From Paenibacillus cellulositrophicus (GTDB lineage: Bacteria; Bacillota; Bacilli; Paenibacillales; Paenibacillaceae): 64,000 nucleotides of DNA. Positions 42,481-52,500 of this stretch are shown here, piece by piece; position 1 is the stretch's first letter; each line of letters begins with the position of its first letter. Both the position numbers and the translations under genes were made by a program. The notes below the pieces were generated by a model. That model searched no databases and was not told the origin of the DNA. It worked only from the letters and a program-made list of their open reading frames with translations. The DNA is taken from contig NZ_CP045295.1 in NCBI RefSeq assembly GCF_009363095.1, forward strand, positions 4,204,001 to 4,268,000, written 5' to 3'.

Positions 42481-43602
42481 ATGTTAATGCTAGCCATCAT
42501 CGGATGTATCGTGTCGCTCATCCTGGCACTGGTCTTGACGCCGCTTGTCAAGAAGCTGGCGGTGAAGATCGGAGCCGTGGACGTACCGAATGCCCGAAAA
42601 GTGCATACGCGAATTATGCCCCGGCTTGGCGGTTTAGCCATATATCTTGCTTTTATACTAGCCATGTTCGCAGTGCTTCCGTTTGTCGCCGATCATTTCT
42701 CGATGCGGGATTCCAACTTTATTAAGGCATTCCTGCTGGGCGGAACGCTGATCGTGCTGATCGGTGCGCTCGACGACCGCTTCGAACTGTCGGCCAAGGT
42801 GAAGCTGCTCGGACAGATCATCGCTGCGTGCGTGGTCGTGTTCGGATTCGATATCAAAGTGGACTTTGTAAATATTCCTTTTGCTGATAACTATTCTTCG
42901 CTGGAAAACTGGATTTCCATTCCGCTGACCATCATTTGGATTATCGGCGTAACGAACGCCATTAACCTCATCGACGGTCTCGACGGCCTGGCAGCCGGCG
43001 TATCCGGCATCGCGATCGGCACCATCCTTGTGATGTCCCTGCTGATGGGCAACATGATGGTCGCCATGCTGTGTCTCTTGCTTCTCGGCGCCATCGTCGG
43101 ATTCTTGTACTTCAATTTCCACCCGGCCAAGATTTTCATGGGGGACACGGGATCGCTGTTCCTGGGCTTCTGTCTGGCGATGCTCTCCCTGCTTGGGTTC
43201 AAGCAGATTGCGATCATCTCGTTTATCACCCCGCTGATCATCATCGGCGTGCCGCTGTCGGATACGTTCTTCGCGATCATCCGCCGCTGGGTGCAGAAGA
43301 AACCGATCTTCGCACCGGACAAGGGCCATCTGCATCACTGCCTTCGCGAAATCGGCTTCAGCCACCGCCAGTCGGTGCTGATCGTGTACGGTATCGCCGC
43401 GTTCTTCGGTGTCCTGGCGGTCATCCAGTCCTCGGCGGCGATGTATGAAGCGAACTGGGTCACGTTCGTCGTGATTTGCGTCATGATGTTCTTCCTGCAA
43501 ATCGGCGCAGAGATCATCGGCCTCGTCGGCAAGACGAAGCGGCCGATCCTGAATCTGATCGCAAGGCTGCGGATGAAGGTTAGTGAGAACCGTCATAATT
43601 AG
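42481..43602 (+). CDS. tagO: Undecaprenyl-phosphate GlcNAc-1-phosphate transferase (TagO/WecA family)
   Basis: About 373 residues and eleven membrane helices. This MraY/WecA-family enzyme puts GlcNAc-1-phosphate on undecaprenyl phosphate, the first step of teichoic or secondary wall-polymer synthesis. Cytoplasmic catalytic loops are GALDDRFELS, NAINLIDGLDGLAAG, KIFMGDTGSLFLG, and the C-terminal DKGHLHHCL histidine motif. ATG 42481 is taken with GGGGG 12 bases upstream; TTG 42469 overlaps the ribosome site. Confidence 0.92.
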   Translation: MLMLAIIGCIVSLILALVLTPLVKKLAVKIGAVDVPNARKVHTRIMPRLGGLAIYLAFILAMFAVLPFVADHFSMRDSNFIKAFLLGGTLIVLIGALDDRFELSAKVKLLGQIIAACVVVFGFDIKVDFVNIPFADNYSSLENWISIPLTIIWIIGVTNAINLIDGLDGLAAGVSGIAIGTILVMSLLMGNMMVAMLCLLLLGAIVGFLYFNFHPAKIFMGDTGSLFLGFCLAMLSLLGFKQIAIISFITPLIIIGVPLSDTFFAIIRRWVQKKPIFAPDKGHLHHCLREIGFSHRQSVLIVYGIAAFFGVLAVIQSSAAMYEANWVTFVVICVMMFFLQIGAEIIGLVGKTKRPILNLIARLRMKVSENRHN

Positions 43603-43646
43603 GGTAAGATAAGAAGCGTTATGCAATTATATATATTGTTAAGTGG

Positions 43647-43678
43647 AACGTCGCACCTGGGGGTACGGCGTTTTTTAT
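43647..43678 (+). terminator. Terminator after tagO
   Basis: AACGTCG pairs with CGGCGTT (one wobble), followed by six T. Confidence 0.75.
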
Positions 43679-43837
43679 TACTTATGGTGCAGTCATAAGT
43701 CTTCCTGCCTATCCAAAATCAGGATGAACAGCCTATCGACAATAATTTGAAAAATAAATAAAGTTTGTTTAGTCAAATGCTAACTAGCTGGGTAATAAAC
43801 ATGAGTGTAAGTAATTTAAAAGGGGAGAAGGGTACAT

Positions 43838-44359
43838 ATGAAAAAATTGATTATTGGTCTTACGGTTGGAATGCTCATCGGGTCTTCTACAGTAGCTATG
43901 GCTGCCACTTCGAGCACAGTGAAAGCTACGCTTGTGAAGTATAAAATTATCGCGAATGGAATACCGAAACAGGTGGCATCCAACCAATTGTCCTATAATG
44001 GGAACACTTATGTTCAACTGCGCGACGCTGGATCTATCTTTGGTTATAACACAACGTATGAAGCGGCAAGCAAAACGATCAAATTTATTCCAAAAGACGG
44101 AACCGAGGGCTGGATTACGCTTGGGGATTATGCTGGCGGAGCAAATTTCAAAGTTGAAGTGGATCAGAATAAACCATATGTTTACAACCTGGTTCGCGGC
44201 AAAGACGAAATTATTTCCTCCTTTAACACGCAGGATCTCAAAGAACGCGAGGAAAGAGGCTCATCCACGACTACTAACGGAACTGTCATTTATTTCACTA
44301 AAATAAACGGTTCCCTTGTTCTGAGCAAAGAAAGCTTGAAAAAAGCTGGATTAATGTAG
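43838..44359 (+). CDS. Secreted protein with copper-amine-oxidase-N-like domain
   Basis: A 173-residue protein with a signal peptide (MKKLIIGLTVGMLIGSSTVAMA, cleavage about residue 22). The mature part has the stalk motif NGNTYVQLRDAGSIFGYNTTYE followed by ASKTIKF, the pattern of the PF07833 domain common in Paenibacillus and Thermoanaerobacter exoproteins, where it is linked to wall or polymer contact and not to amine oxidation. The C-terminal half (ITLGDYAGG onward) resembles nothing recognised. ATG 43838 follows AAAAGGGGAGAAGGG. Confidence 0.75.
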   Translation: MKKLIIGLTVGMLIGSSTVAMAATSSTVKATLVKYKIIANGIPKQVASNQLSYNGNTYVQLRDAGSIFGYNTTYEAASKTIKFIPKDGTEGWITLGDYAGGANFKVEVDQNKPYVYNLVRGKDEIISSFNTQDLKEREERGSSTTTNGTVIYFTKINGSLVLSKESLKKAGLM

Positions 44360-44388
44360 AGATTACTTATACTTGTGTAATTTTAAGG

Positions 44389-44436
44389 ATTCCAAGCCTG
44401 GAAGCACTGAGGTGCACCGGGTTTGGGATTTTTTTA
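44389..44436 (+). terminator. Terminator after the 43838 gene
   Basis: A 13-bp stem with three G-T wobbles (ATTCCAAGCCTGG with CCGGGTTTGGGAT) encloses an inner GCAC/GTGC stem and is followed by a T-run. Confidence 0.85.
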
Positions 44437-44618
44437 TTTTCTCTTTATTTCGATTACAACAACACGATGCTTAACATAGGGGGGGACTTTTTTCTAGTTT
44501 CACCTAAAAAATAGGAAGAAAGTATCCGATAGAAAGAGTAAGAGAACTAATTGGAATTTCCAGTCATGATTACCGGAAATCTCACAAAAGCTAGGCGAAA
44601 AGGAGAGATCAAACATTT

Positions 44619-47600
44619 ATGCACCGCATTAAGAAGACGTATGTCTGGATCATGCTCGTAGCATTGATCGTTTCATTGTTTCCAGCAGGGTTAACTCAGC
44701 CTGCGCATGCAGCGGATTCGCAGCCGGCCACCTATTTTATACCGGATGACCTAGATCTGCGGAAAACATCGTTATTAACGACTGAAGTCTCCGATGACCA
44801 AATTAGCAGGGGTAATGTGTATGTGTCCAGCAGTCCCACCCTTACCATAACCGGTACATACGCATATGTTACCGAGGATTCACTCAAAGCAAAGGTGGAG
44901 CAGCTAAGCTCCAAAACTTTGCAGGGTGGCGGAATTGAATGGGTGACGGATTCGTCCCATTTTAAAGACGGGAATATTACGAAAGATTCTTCGTCTTCTG
45001 CCCAAAAATTTAAGGCGACAAACTTATCTCTGTTCCCTGGATTCAACAAGATTACCTTGTCGGGTTCGCAAAACGGAATTACACGGTCTGACGTGTTCTA
45101 CGTTTTGTTTGACCAAGTACCTTATGTCCAAAACCTGAAGCTGCTAGGATCCAGCCTCGGGGAAATTTATCTTAATGAAGGGACACAGGTTGTCTCGGAC
45201 AAGCAGTCCGTAACCCTTCAAGGTGATGTAAAGAATGCAACGGATGTTACCGTAGCCGTAAATAGTGATACGCCGCTGGTATCAACTTTAACGCAAACGG
45301 GTAAGTTCTTTTCCCCGGCGTTGAAACTGAAAACGGGTCTTAACACGCTGACGATTGCGATCAAGAATGGCTCGGACTCAGTCTCCGTTACACGTGAGGT
45401 TTATTACTACGACAAGAAGAGTCCGTTTGTTACTTTGGACATGAACTATAACGGTAAGGACTACAACCTGCTGAATAACACACCAACCGTTACTGATAAC
45501 GGCCAAAACGGGTCTCCTGCGGGCACTCTAACCGCAAGGGTTCTTCTTGATGATACGGGTAAATCCTTTAAAGATGCCGGTACGGTCCTCATTGACAACC
45601 AAAAAATAACTGATTACTCGGTTTTAGAGGAAGCAGCTATTCCGGGACCAGACGGAGTTACTCCAGCTTATCGTCTTGTTACGTTTAAAGTAAACTCCCT
45701 GGCGTTCGCTGCCGGTGTCCAAGCGCAAAAAATCAAGCTTGGCGTTTCCTATGACAACAAGATCGATGCCACTACGGACTTGATCTTCAAATATTTGCCG
45801 GGCGAAGTTGGTATTTTGAACATGAAATACCTGAAGGGCTATAAGGAAGGTAATAAATTAGCCGATACGAGTGTGTTGCCGCTGGATGGAACGGAACTCG
45901 AGGCGGATACTTTTTATGTACTTGTTCAAGCTGATCAGAAAATAAAAGGAGTTACTCCTGAGCCAGTATTAAATGCAGAGTATCTTCCTGTTGGAACTCT
46001 AAATATAAGTAAGGTAAGTCAGGGATCACAACCGTCTGATCTTGCTGATAACGAAGCTGTATACAAAGTAACAGGATTCTCAAACGGCAAACAGCAGGTG
46101 AGATTCCATTTCAATGACTCCAGTGCTTATTATACGGTCAATATCGCTTATGCTACGAAGAACTATATTTATGTAGAGAATCTCTACGACGGTCAGACAT
46201 TTGAAATTGACTCCAGTAAGGGAGAAGCAACGATTCGTCTGAAAGGTGAATACCGTGATTTTGAAAACATCTCGAATGCCGAACTGTTCGTCAACGGCCT
46301 GACGGGAACCGATTTGAAGCTTAATCCGTCTTTTAAAGTTGACAACACAACCAAAACCTTTGATTTAAATCTTAAGGTTGATGTGTCAGGTCCTCTTTAT
46401 TATGGAGAGAACCGGATCGTTCTGACAGGTTCTTCAATGGACGGTAAGGGCAATACACGGGTCGTCCGAAAAGAACTGCGAATTTATATCGTAGATACGA
46501 ACGTTTCGAATATTACGACATTCCAGCCTTCCATTGCCGATGATGCAAACCGTGAACCGTTTAGCCAATTGAACTTGGCGCAGACGACAAGCAATCCGAA
46601 GCTGGATAAGATTTTGGAACGTTCGCCGCTCTTCGAATATAAGGACAATATTTATGAAACAAGTCAGTTGAAGTACGACTTGGTGATTCAAGGTGGCGGA
46701 ACGAAAATTATCAATCTAAACCTTGGATCGCAAAAGTTCTTCTCGTCTCAGGACCAAAAAATTGACCTATCCAAAGTGACAACGGGAACCACAGAGATTA
46801 AAACAGACAAGTTCCAATACAATGGCAAGGATTATGACTATGATCTGGCCATTGTTGATGGGAAGTTCCTGCTTCGAATCCGAAACATTCCGTTTGATGC
46901 ACCAGGAAGTCATGTCTATAATCTGGAGCTGATTAACAGTACAGGAGCGCGTACCAGTCAACGCCTTGAAATCACACGCGTCGTGGCACCGTTCCGTATT
47001 TTGTCGCCAAAAGCAACGGTTGGAGACCAGATCGTGGTCAATAAGAACTTTGTGCGTTTCGATATCGAGGCAGAAGGAGCCACTCAAGTTCTGGTCGATA
47101 AAGGTGTAGCCACTAAGAGATCGGATATGAACGACCGTTTCTTCTATGATTATGTGGGACTGAAACCGGACAAATCCACGAAGATCAAAATTTCAATTGT
47201 AAGAGGCACGCAGACGCTCACCCAAACGGTGGATGTGTATTACACCAGCGCCGTGACCGTTGACTCCCAATACATGACGGAAAAACCGGCTACCAAGTAC
47301 AGTGCATTCAATAAGGCCCTAGAGCTCTCCTTCCCGAAAGGAACCGTGCTGAAATCGGCGAACGTCGGCGTAGGGGAAGTGGCCAAGTTCTATCCTGACA
47401 ATAAGTATTTGTTTGGCATTGCCGATCCGAAAGACGGGGTCCTGGAAAGAAAGAACGATTACGGAGACGTGATCGGCTTGAACAAAGACCAAAGAACGCC
47501 GAATGGACAGGAAACGATCAAGCTGCCGGTCGACCTGCTGGAGTTCTTCAACTCTACAGCCAAGACGTATAACTTTACACGAGTATCCAATGTATATTGG

Positions 47601-48554
47601 ATTAGTGCCGGATTAGGGGAATCAGGATCCCCGGATACGCCGGGTTATAAGCCATCCACAAATGGATTGGCGCCATACTCTATTGAGGGTAACTTCAGAG
47701 ATCTGTCGATCCTTGAGCCAGAGAGAAAAATCGTACCTTCCCAGCGGGGAACGTTGACCATTGCGTTTAACCCTGACGTGGTGGATGCGGCAGGAACAAC
47801 CGTGACCGTATTCCGATTTACGGATAAAGCAGAATGGGAGAATGTCGGAGGAGCCGTGAACACCAAGGCTCACACCATTACCGTTCCTTTTGATGACTCG
47901 GGCTATTATGTCGTCATGAAGCAAAGCCGCGGATTCAGCGATATTACGAAGCATCCATGGGCGAGAGACATTCTGAATGCTCTTTATGCCAAAGGCATTA
48001 TGTCCAATGTTCAAGCCGATGCCTTCGGTGCTGATGACCTGACGACTCGTGGTGAGTTTGCTACATTGCTGGTTAAGGGTCTCGATATTCCGTTGAATTA
48101 TGATAATAATGTACAGACCTATTTCGATATTGTGCCTGGGGCTAAGACCGATACATGGGATTTCAAATACATCGAGACGGCTTCCAGAGCCGGTATTGTC
48201 ACAGGTATTGGTGAGGGATACTTTGGTGTCGAAGAACCGATTACCCGCGAACAGGCAGCGGTCATGGTCGCACGTGCCCTGAAACTGAAGATGCCTGCGA
48301 ACGACGCAAAGCTTAAAGCTTCGTTAGATAAGCAGTTCCAGGATTCCGGAAAAATTGATATATATGCGCGTCCTGGTATTTCAGCCGTCGTGAGCGCTAA
48401 AATCATGGCCGGCCAGCCGATTACGATTACGGGCCAGAAAAAACCTTCTTATAATTTCAACCCGCAAAGCAGCATGACGCGTGCGGAAGCCGGTAAGATT
48501 GCCGTTGAGTTGCTCAAGAAGAGCACCAGCATTTTCCCTAAAAATCTAAGCTAG
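44619..48554 (+). CDS. Large secreted protein with three C-terminal SLH domains
   Basis: A 1311-residue exoprotein with a signal peptide ending near PAHAADS (about residue 31). About 1070 residues follow of beta-rich, Thr/Asn/Val-rich sequence that looks like successive Ig-like or fibronectin-like modules (repeated phrases such as NATDVTVAVNSDTPLVST and GLNTLTIAIKNGSDSVSVT). The C-terminal 200 residues hold three SLH domains (from about 1105), with motifs TTRGEF, ITREQA and MTRAEA, which bind pyruvylated wall polymer. ATG 44619 follows AAAAGGAGAG. It probably decorates or supports the S-layer. No catalytic motif was seen. Confidence 0.85.
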   Translation: MHRIKKTYVWIMLVALIVSLFPAGLTQPAHAADSQPATYFIPDDLDLRKTSLLTTEVSDDQISRGNVYVSSSPTLTITGTYAYVTEDSLKAKVEQLSSKTLQGGGIEWVTDSSHFKDGNITKDSSSSAQKFKATNLSLFPGFNKITLSGSQNGITRSDVFYVLFDQVPYVQNLKLLGSSLGEIYLNEGTQVVSDKQSVTLQGDVKNATDVTVAVNSDTPLVSTLTQTGKFFSPALKLKTGLNTLTIAIKNGSDSVSVTREVYYYDKKSPFVTLDMNYNGKDYNLLNNTPTVTDNGQNGSPAGTLTARVLLDDTGKSFKDAGTVLIDNQKITDYSVLEEAAIPGPDGVTPAYRLVTFKVNSLAFAAGVQAQKIKLGVSYDNKIDATTDLIFKYLPGEVGILNMKYLKGYKEGNKLADTSVLPLDGTELEADTFYVLVQADQKIKGVTPEPVLNAEYLPVGTLNISKVSQGSQPSDLADNEAVYKVTGFSNGKQQVRFHFNDSSAYYTVNIAYATKNYIYVENLYDGQTFEIDSSKGEATIRLKGEYRDFENISNAELFVNGLTGTDLKLNPSFKVDNTTKTFDLNLKVDVSGPLYYGENRIVLTGSSMDGKGNTRVVRKELRIYIVDTNVSNITTFQPSIADDANREPFSQLNLAQTTSNPKLDKILERSPLFEYKDNIYETSQLKYDLVIQGGGTKIINLNLGSQKFFSSQDQKIDLSKVTTGTTEIKTDKFQYNGKDYDYDLAIVDGKFLLRIRNIPFDAPGSHVYNLELINSTGARTSQRLEITRVVAPFRILSPKATVGDQIVVNKNFVRFDIEAEGATQVLVDKGVATKRSDMNDRFFYDYVGLKPDKSTKIKISIVRGTQTLTQTVDVYYTSAVTVDSQYMTEKPATKYSAFNKALELSFPKGTVLKSANVGVGEVAKFYPDNKYLFGIADPKDGVLERKNDYGDVIGLNKDQRTPNGQETIKLPVDLLEFFNSTAKTYNFTRVSNVYWISAGLGESGSPDTPGYKPSTNGLAPYSIEGNFRDLSILEPERKIVPSQRGTLTIAFNPDVVDAAGTTVTVFRFTDKAEWENVGGAVNTKAHTITVPFDDSGYYVVMKQSRGFSDITKHPWARDILNALYAKGIMSNVQADAFGADDLTTRGEFATLLVKGLDIPLNYDNNVQTYFDIVPGAKTDTWDFKYIETASRAGIVTGIGEGYFGVEEPITREQAAVMVARALKLKMPANDAKLKASLDKQFQDSGKIDIYARPGISAVVSAKIMAGQPITITGQKKPSYNFNPQSSMTRAEAGKIAVELLKKSTSIFPKNLS

Positions 48555-48558
48555 TATG

Positions 48559-48602
48559 GATAAGCCTCTTCCCTTTATTTATGGGTAGAGGCTATCTTTT
48601 TC
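48559..48602 (+). terminator. Terminator after the first SLH gene
   Basis: GATAAGCCTCT and CCC pair with GGG and AGAGGCTATC around an AT-rich loop and are followed by T residues. Confidence 0.85.
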
Positions 48603-48686
48603 CAATTTCAACTCTTTGTAATTTGTCGGAAATTAGGATACAATGGCGTAGAACGATATTTTATCTTAGAGGGTGAAGGCAATCTT

Positions 48687-49028
48687 ATGAAACCGATCTA
48701 TTCGAAGGCGCAGCTGGATTATTTGAAAGCGAAGACTAAATTTGAGAATAAAGCTAACATTTTGGAGAAGAAAATCGAAACCACTCGGAAAACGAGAGAA
48801 ATTACGCAAGAAGTAATGGAAGGTCTCGTAATGGAGACCGGATTCCATGATGCATATAACGAGCTGGTCATTTCTGAGAACGAACTCATTGAATGGTCTC
48901 ATTCGACAATTAAGCATGACAAAACCTACCGCGAAAATAAGCAGCCGATCGAGCAAATGTACGAAAACCTCAATACAAGCCCGGAAATGCGCGCTCAGAT
49001 CATTCAGCTTGCCATGAAAATCCGTTAA
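48687..49028 (+). CDS. Small charged helical protein, function unknown
   Basis: A 113-residue protein with no signal peptide or membrane segment. The first half is Lys/Glu-rich and probably a coiled coil (YLKAKTKFENKANILEKKIE and following). The C-terminal half is mixed helical with NKQPIEQMYENLNTSPEMRA. ATG 48687 follows AGAGGGTGAAGG, a good ribosome site, and the gene has its own terminator, so it is real. It lies between two SLH genes but is predicted cytoplasmic. I do not recognise the family. Confidence 0.7.
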   Translation: MKPIYSKAQLDYLKAKTKFENKANILEKKIETTRKTREITQEVMEGLVMETGFHDAYNELVISENELIEWSHSTIKHDKTYRENKQPIEQMYENLNTSPEMRAQIIQLAMKIR

Positions 49029-49062
49029 TATTTTGTAACCTTTGACTCATTTACATCGTCCA

Positions 49063-49092
49063 ACAAGGTGCCAATCGGCGCCTTGTTTTTTT
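49063..49092 (+). terminator. Terminator after the 48687 gene
   Basis: ACAAGGTGCC pairs with GGCGCCTTGT (one wobble) around a four-base loop, followed by T. Confidence 0.9.
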
Positions 49093-49555
49093 GTTTTCCT
49101 TGTTTCAAGCAAGTGAGGAAAGGTTAATGTTTTCCAGATATTTCTTGGACAAACAGGGCTTCTGACGTCTTTTATTATGGTTCGGTAACAATTTTGAAAT
49201 TTTTTTAAAAAAGGTGCAACTTTTTAGAAACCAGCGCGTCTAAGATGTAGAGTCAATTACGATGGGTATTTAACCAGCATTGCCCTAAGCAAGAAAGATG
49301 TCTATTTTTTAGAAAAATTATCTTTACGCTGTGTGGGGCCCATTGTATAATACTTAGGTAGGATTAGGAATCTACTCTTTTTTTTGCCGCTTTTAATTGA
49401 TATGTTTACCAGTTTCTGTGATATCGTCACAGACATCATTTATATGAACCATGCTCAACTCGGGAAAGGGGGTGCACTGGCTAATGAGTAACACGAGCTA
49501 CCCATTTAAAGAAAACTCTAATGTGATGAATGTTCAAGGAGGAGAAAAAAAGGTT
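49093..49555 (+). other. Long AT-rich upstream region of the main SLH gene
   Basis: No separate gene was found. A promoter lies at 49323-49351. The leader of about 195 bases carries two in-frame starts with strong ribosome sites (ATG 49484 and ATG 49556). Upstream of the promoter, 49093-49322 is AT-rich with A and T tracts near 49195-49215 that could act as an UP-type element. Confidence 0.55.
49323..49351 (+). promoter_or_regulatory. Promoter of the main SLH/S-layer gene
   Basis: TTTACG (49323-49328) and a perfect TATAAT (49346-49351) are separated by 17 bases. Confidence 0.6.
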
Positions 49556-52500
49556 ATGAAGAAAATTTTGACAGTCGCTCTGTCTACAGCAATGGCATTC
49601 TCCATGTTTGCATCTGTAGCATTCGGTGATACCGCAGTAACTCCGCAACAAAAATTCGACGCTCTGGCAGCTAAGGGGATCTTCAACGGCTACCCAGACG
49701 GATCTGCTCATCTTGAAAAAGAAATGACTCGCGCTGAGTTCGCGAAAGTCATCACGAAGCTTCTTGGACTGAAAGAAGTAACTGGAACTCTTTCTTACAA
49801 AGATAAAGGTTACGACGCCAAGAACTGGGCAGTACCTTACATTGAAGCAGTAACTGCTGCTGGTATCATGCAAGGTCAAGACAGCGTGAAGAAAATCTTC
49901 AACTACAACGGAAAAGTAACCATCCAAGAAATGGCGACTGTTCTGACTCGTGCGCTGAAACTTGAAGTTCCTGCAAACCCAAGCAACAACGCAGCTGACT
50001 GGGCTAAAGGATATGTTCAAGCAGCAATCGACAAAGGCCTTATCTCTAAAGATGCTAACTTCAAAGCAAACGCTAGCCGTTCCCAACTGGTTGAAGCTGC
50101 ATATGCAATCGACCAAGCGGCTAACATCACTTTCACTTACAAAGTCGTTGACCCAAGCAACGTTGAGTTCACACTTTCTACTGGTGAAGTAGTAAAGGTT
50201 AAACTTGACAAACCGCTTGAAGCCAATAAAGAGACTGAAGTTAAATTCAAGGACGCAGCTGGCAACGAGTACACTGCAAAAGTGACTTGGGCTGTAACGA
50301 CTGCAACTAAAGTTCAAGGCGCTAGCGCTACGAACCTCAAAGAAGTAGTGGTTAAATTCGACGGTGAAGTTGATAAAGACACTGCTGAAAATGCAGCAAA
50401 CTACACTTTGAGATCCGGTAAACTGGTTGACTCGGTTTCCTTGTCTGATGACAAGACTACTGCAACCCTCTTGCTGAAAGCCGGCAGCGTATTGAACAAC
50501 AACAAAACTGATGCTGTTTCCGTTTCCAATGTAAAAGCTGGCGACAAAACAATCAGCGCAAGCAATGTTGAGTTCTCCGTTGTTGACAACTCGCTCCCAG
50601 AAGTTTCCTCTGTTAAATCTTTGGGAACGAAATCTCTGAAAGTAGTATTCAGTGAGCCTGTAAACAATGTAACACAAAGCAACTTCAGCCTTGATGGCAA
50701 AGAGTTCTTTGGTAAAGTTACTGTAAGCAACAACGACAGAACAGTTGTTCTGACGCCATTCAGCACAACTGCACTTGCAGTTGGCGATCACAAAGTAACA
50801 GTTAGCGGAGTTAAAGACTATGCTGGATTTGTTTCCCTGGCATCTTCCCATGACTTCACTGTAGCTGAAGACACTACTGCTCCAACAGTTTCTGAAGCAA
50901 CTGCTACTTTGGAAAGCGTAACAGTTACATTCTCTGAAGATGTGGACGTAGACACTGTATCTGCAAGCAAAGTATACTGGAAGTCCGGTTCCAGTAAAAT
51001 CACTGCTGTTAGCGTGAAACAACTGGCTGACAACAAATTCAGATTTGACTTTGGTGCTGACCGTGCTCTCCCAACTGGAGCAGTTTCGGTATTCGTAGAA
51101 GGAGTTAAAGACTACTCTGGTAACGAAATCGCTAAAGATACTTCCGTTGTTGTTAATCCAGTAATCGATCAAACACGTCCAGAAGTAAGCACCGTTTCTG
51201 CTGAAAACGCGCGTCTTATCAAAGTTACTTTCTCTAAAGCTGTTAATGAAGAAAGTGCTGAGAAAAACGCAAATTACACACTGAAAGACAAAGATGGTAA
51301 AGCTATTACTGTTAAGTCTGCAGAGCGCGATAACAATGATCATAAAGTAGTTTATGTAAGTCTTTACACTGATTTGTCTGTTGGCAACAACACATTGACA
51401 ATTCAAAATGTTAAAGATGACACAAGACTGCAAAATACTCTGCTTGATTACACTGGTACAGTAAGCTTGGCAGATAAAAATGCTCCAACAATCGATTCTT
51501 CTACTGTTAATACACAACAGCGCCGCGTTGTCGTTAAATTTAACAAGAAAATGGACGTTGAGACTCTGACCAACTACTCCAACTATCTTGTTCAAATCGA
51601 CGACAAAATTCAGCCATTGACATCCAGCATCGCTGATATTTCTCCGTTGCAAGATGGTTCTGCAGTTGCGATTACTTTTGCAGACAGCATCAATGGTAAA
51701 TACGTGAAGCTTGCCACAGGAACTGGTGCCGCAGGTTATACTAACATTTCCCAATTGCGTATTCTGGCAGTGAAAGACACTAACGGAAATGTTCTTAAAG
51801 AATTCACTAACAACGGTGGAACTATTAACCTCGATAAAGATACTGTGGTCGGTTTGGGCGACAAAGTCGAATTGGTTGATAAAAGAACAGTTAAAATCAA
51901 ATTCAATGCTGGAATCTACTCTTACACAAGAGATGCTATCACAAATGCAGCAGGTAAACCTGTAGTATCAAGCATTGATGTTGACGGCACTTCTACTGTA
52001 ACTGTACATTTTAGCTCTGATCTTGCTACCGATGGTTCTGATCTTGACCTGACGGTTAATCTTAACCAATTGACAACTACTGCAGGTAATGTTGCTGGTG
52101 TTGGTTCTATCCCGGTAAACAATACAACTAATTTCACTGACAGTGTAAAACCTGAAGTGAATACGGATGTTAAGTTTGCGAAGGTAGATGACAATTCGTT
52201 CGTGATTCCGTTCTCTGAAAATGTGAAAGCAGCTTCTGATGCTTCTGCAGTAGGTGCTTTGACAATTATCCGTAATACGGATAACAAAGAATTGAAGGCT
52301 GTAGATGGTGACTTCACTGTTACTGTAAAAGGTAAAACTGTGACGGTTAACCTTAACGATGCAGCGACTAGAACTGATGCTACGTCTTATCGTGTAAGTG
52401 TTGCTGGTGCAAATCTGATCACAGATACAGCTGGTAATGCAATTGCTGATTTCAAAGGTGAAAGTGTTGAGCTTCCAGCTACTGCAGATATAACTGCTGC

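Noticed and set aside
49481..51754. 757-codon minus-strand open frame opposite the S-layer gene
   Set aside because: Cys/Phe/Ser-rich nonsense product without family resemblance; it mirrors the biased codon use of the real plus-strand gene.
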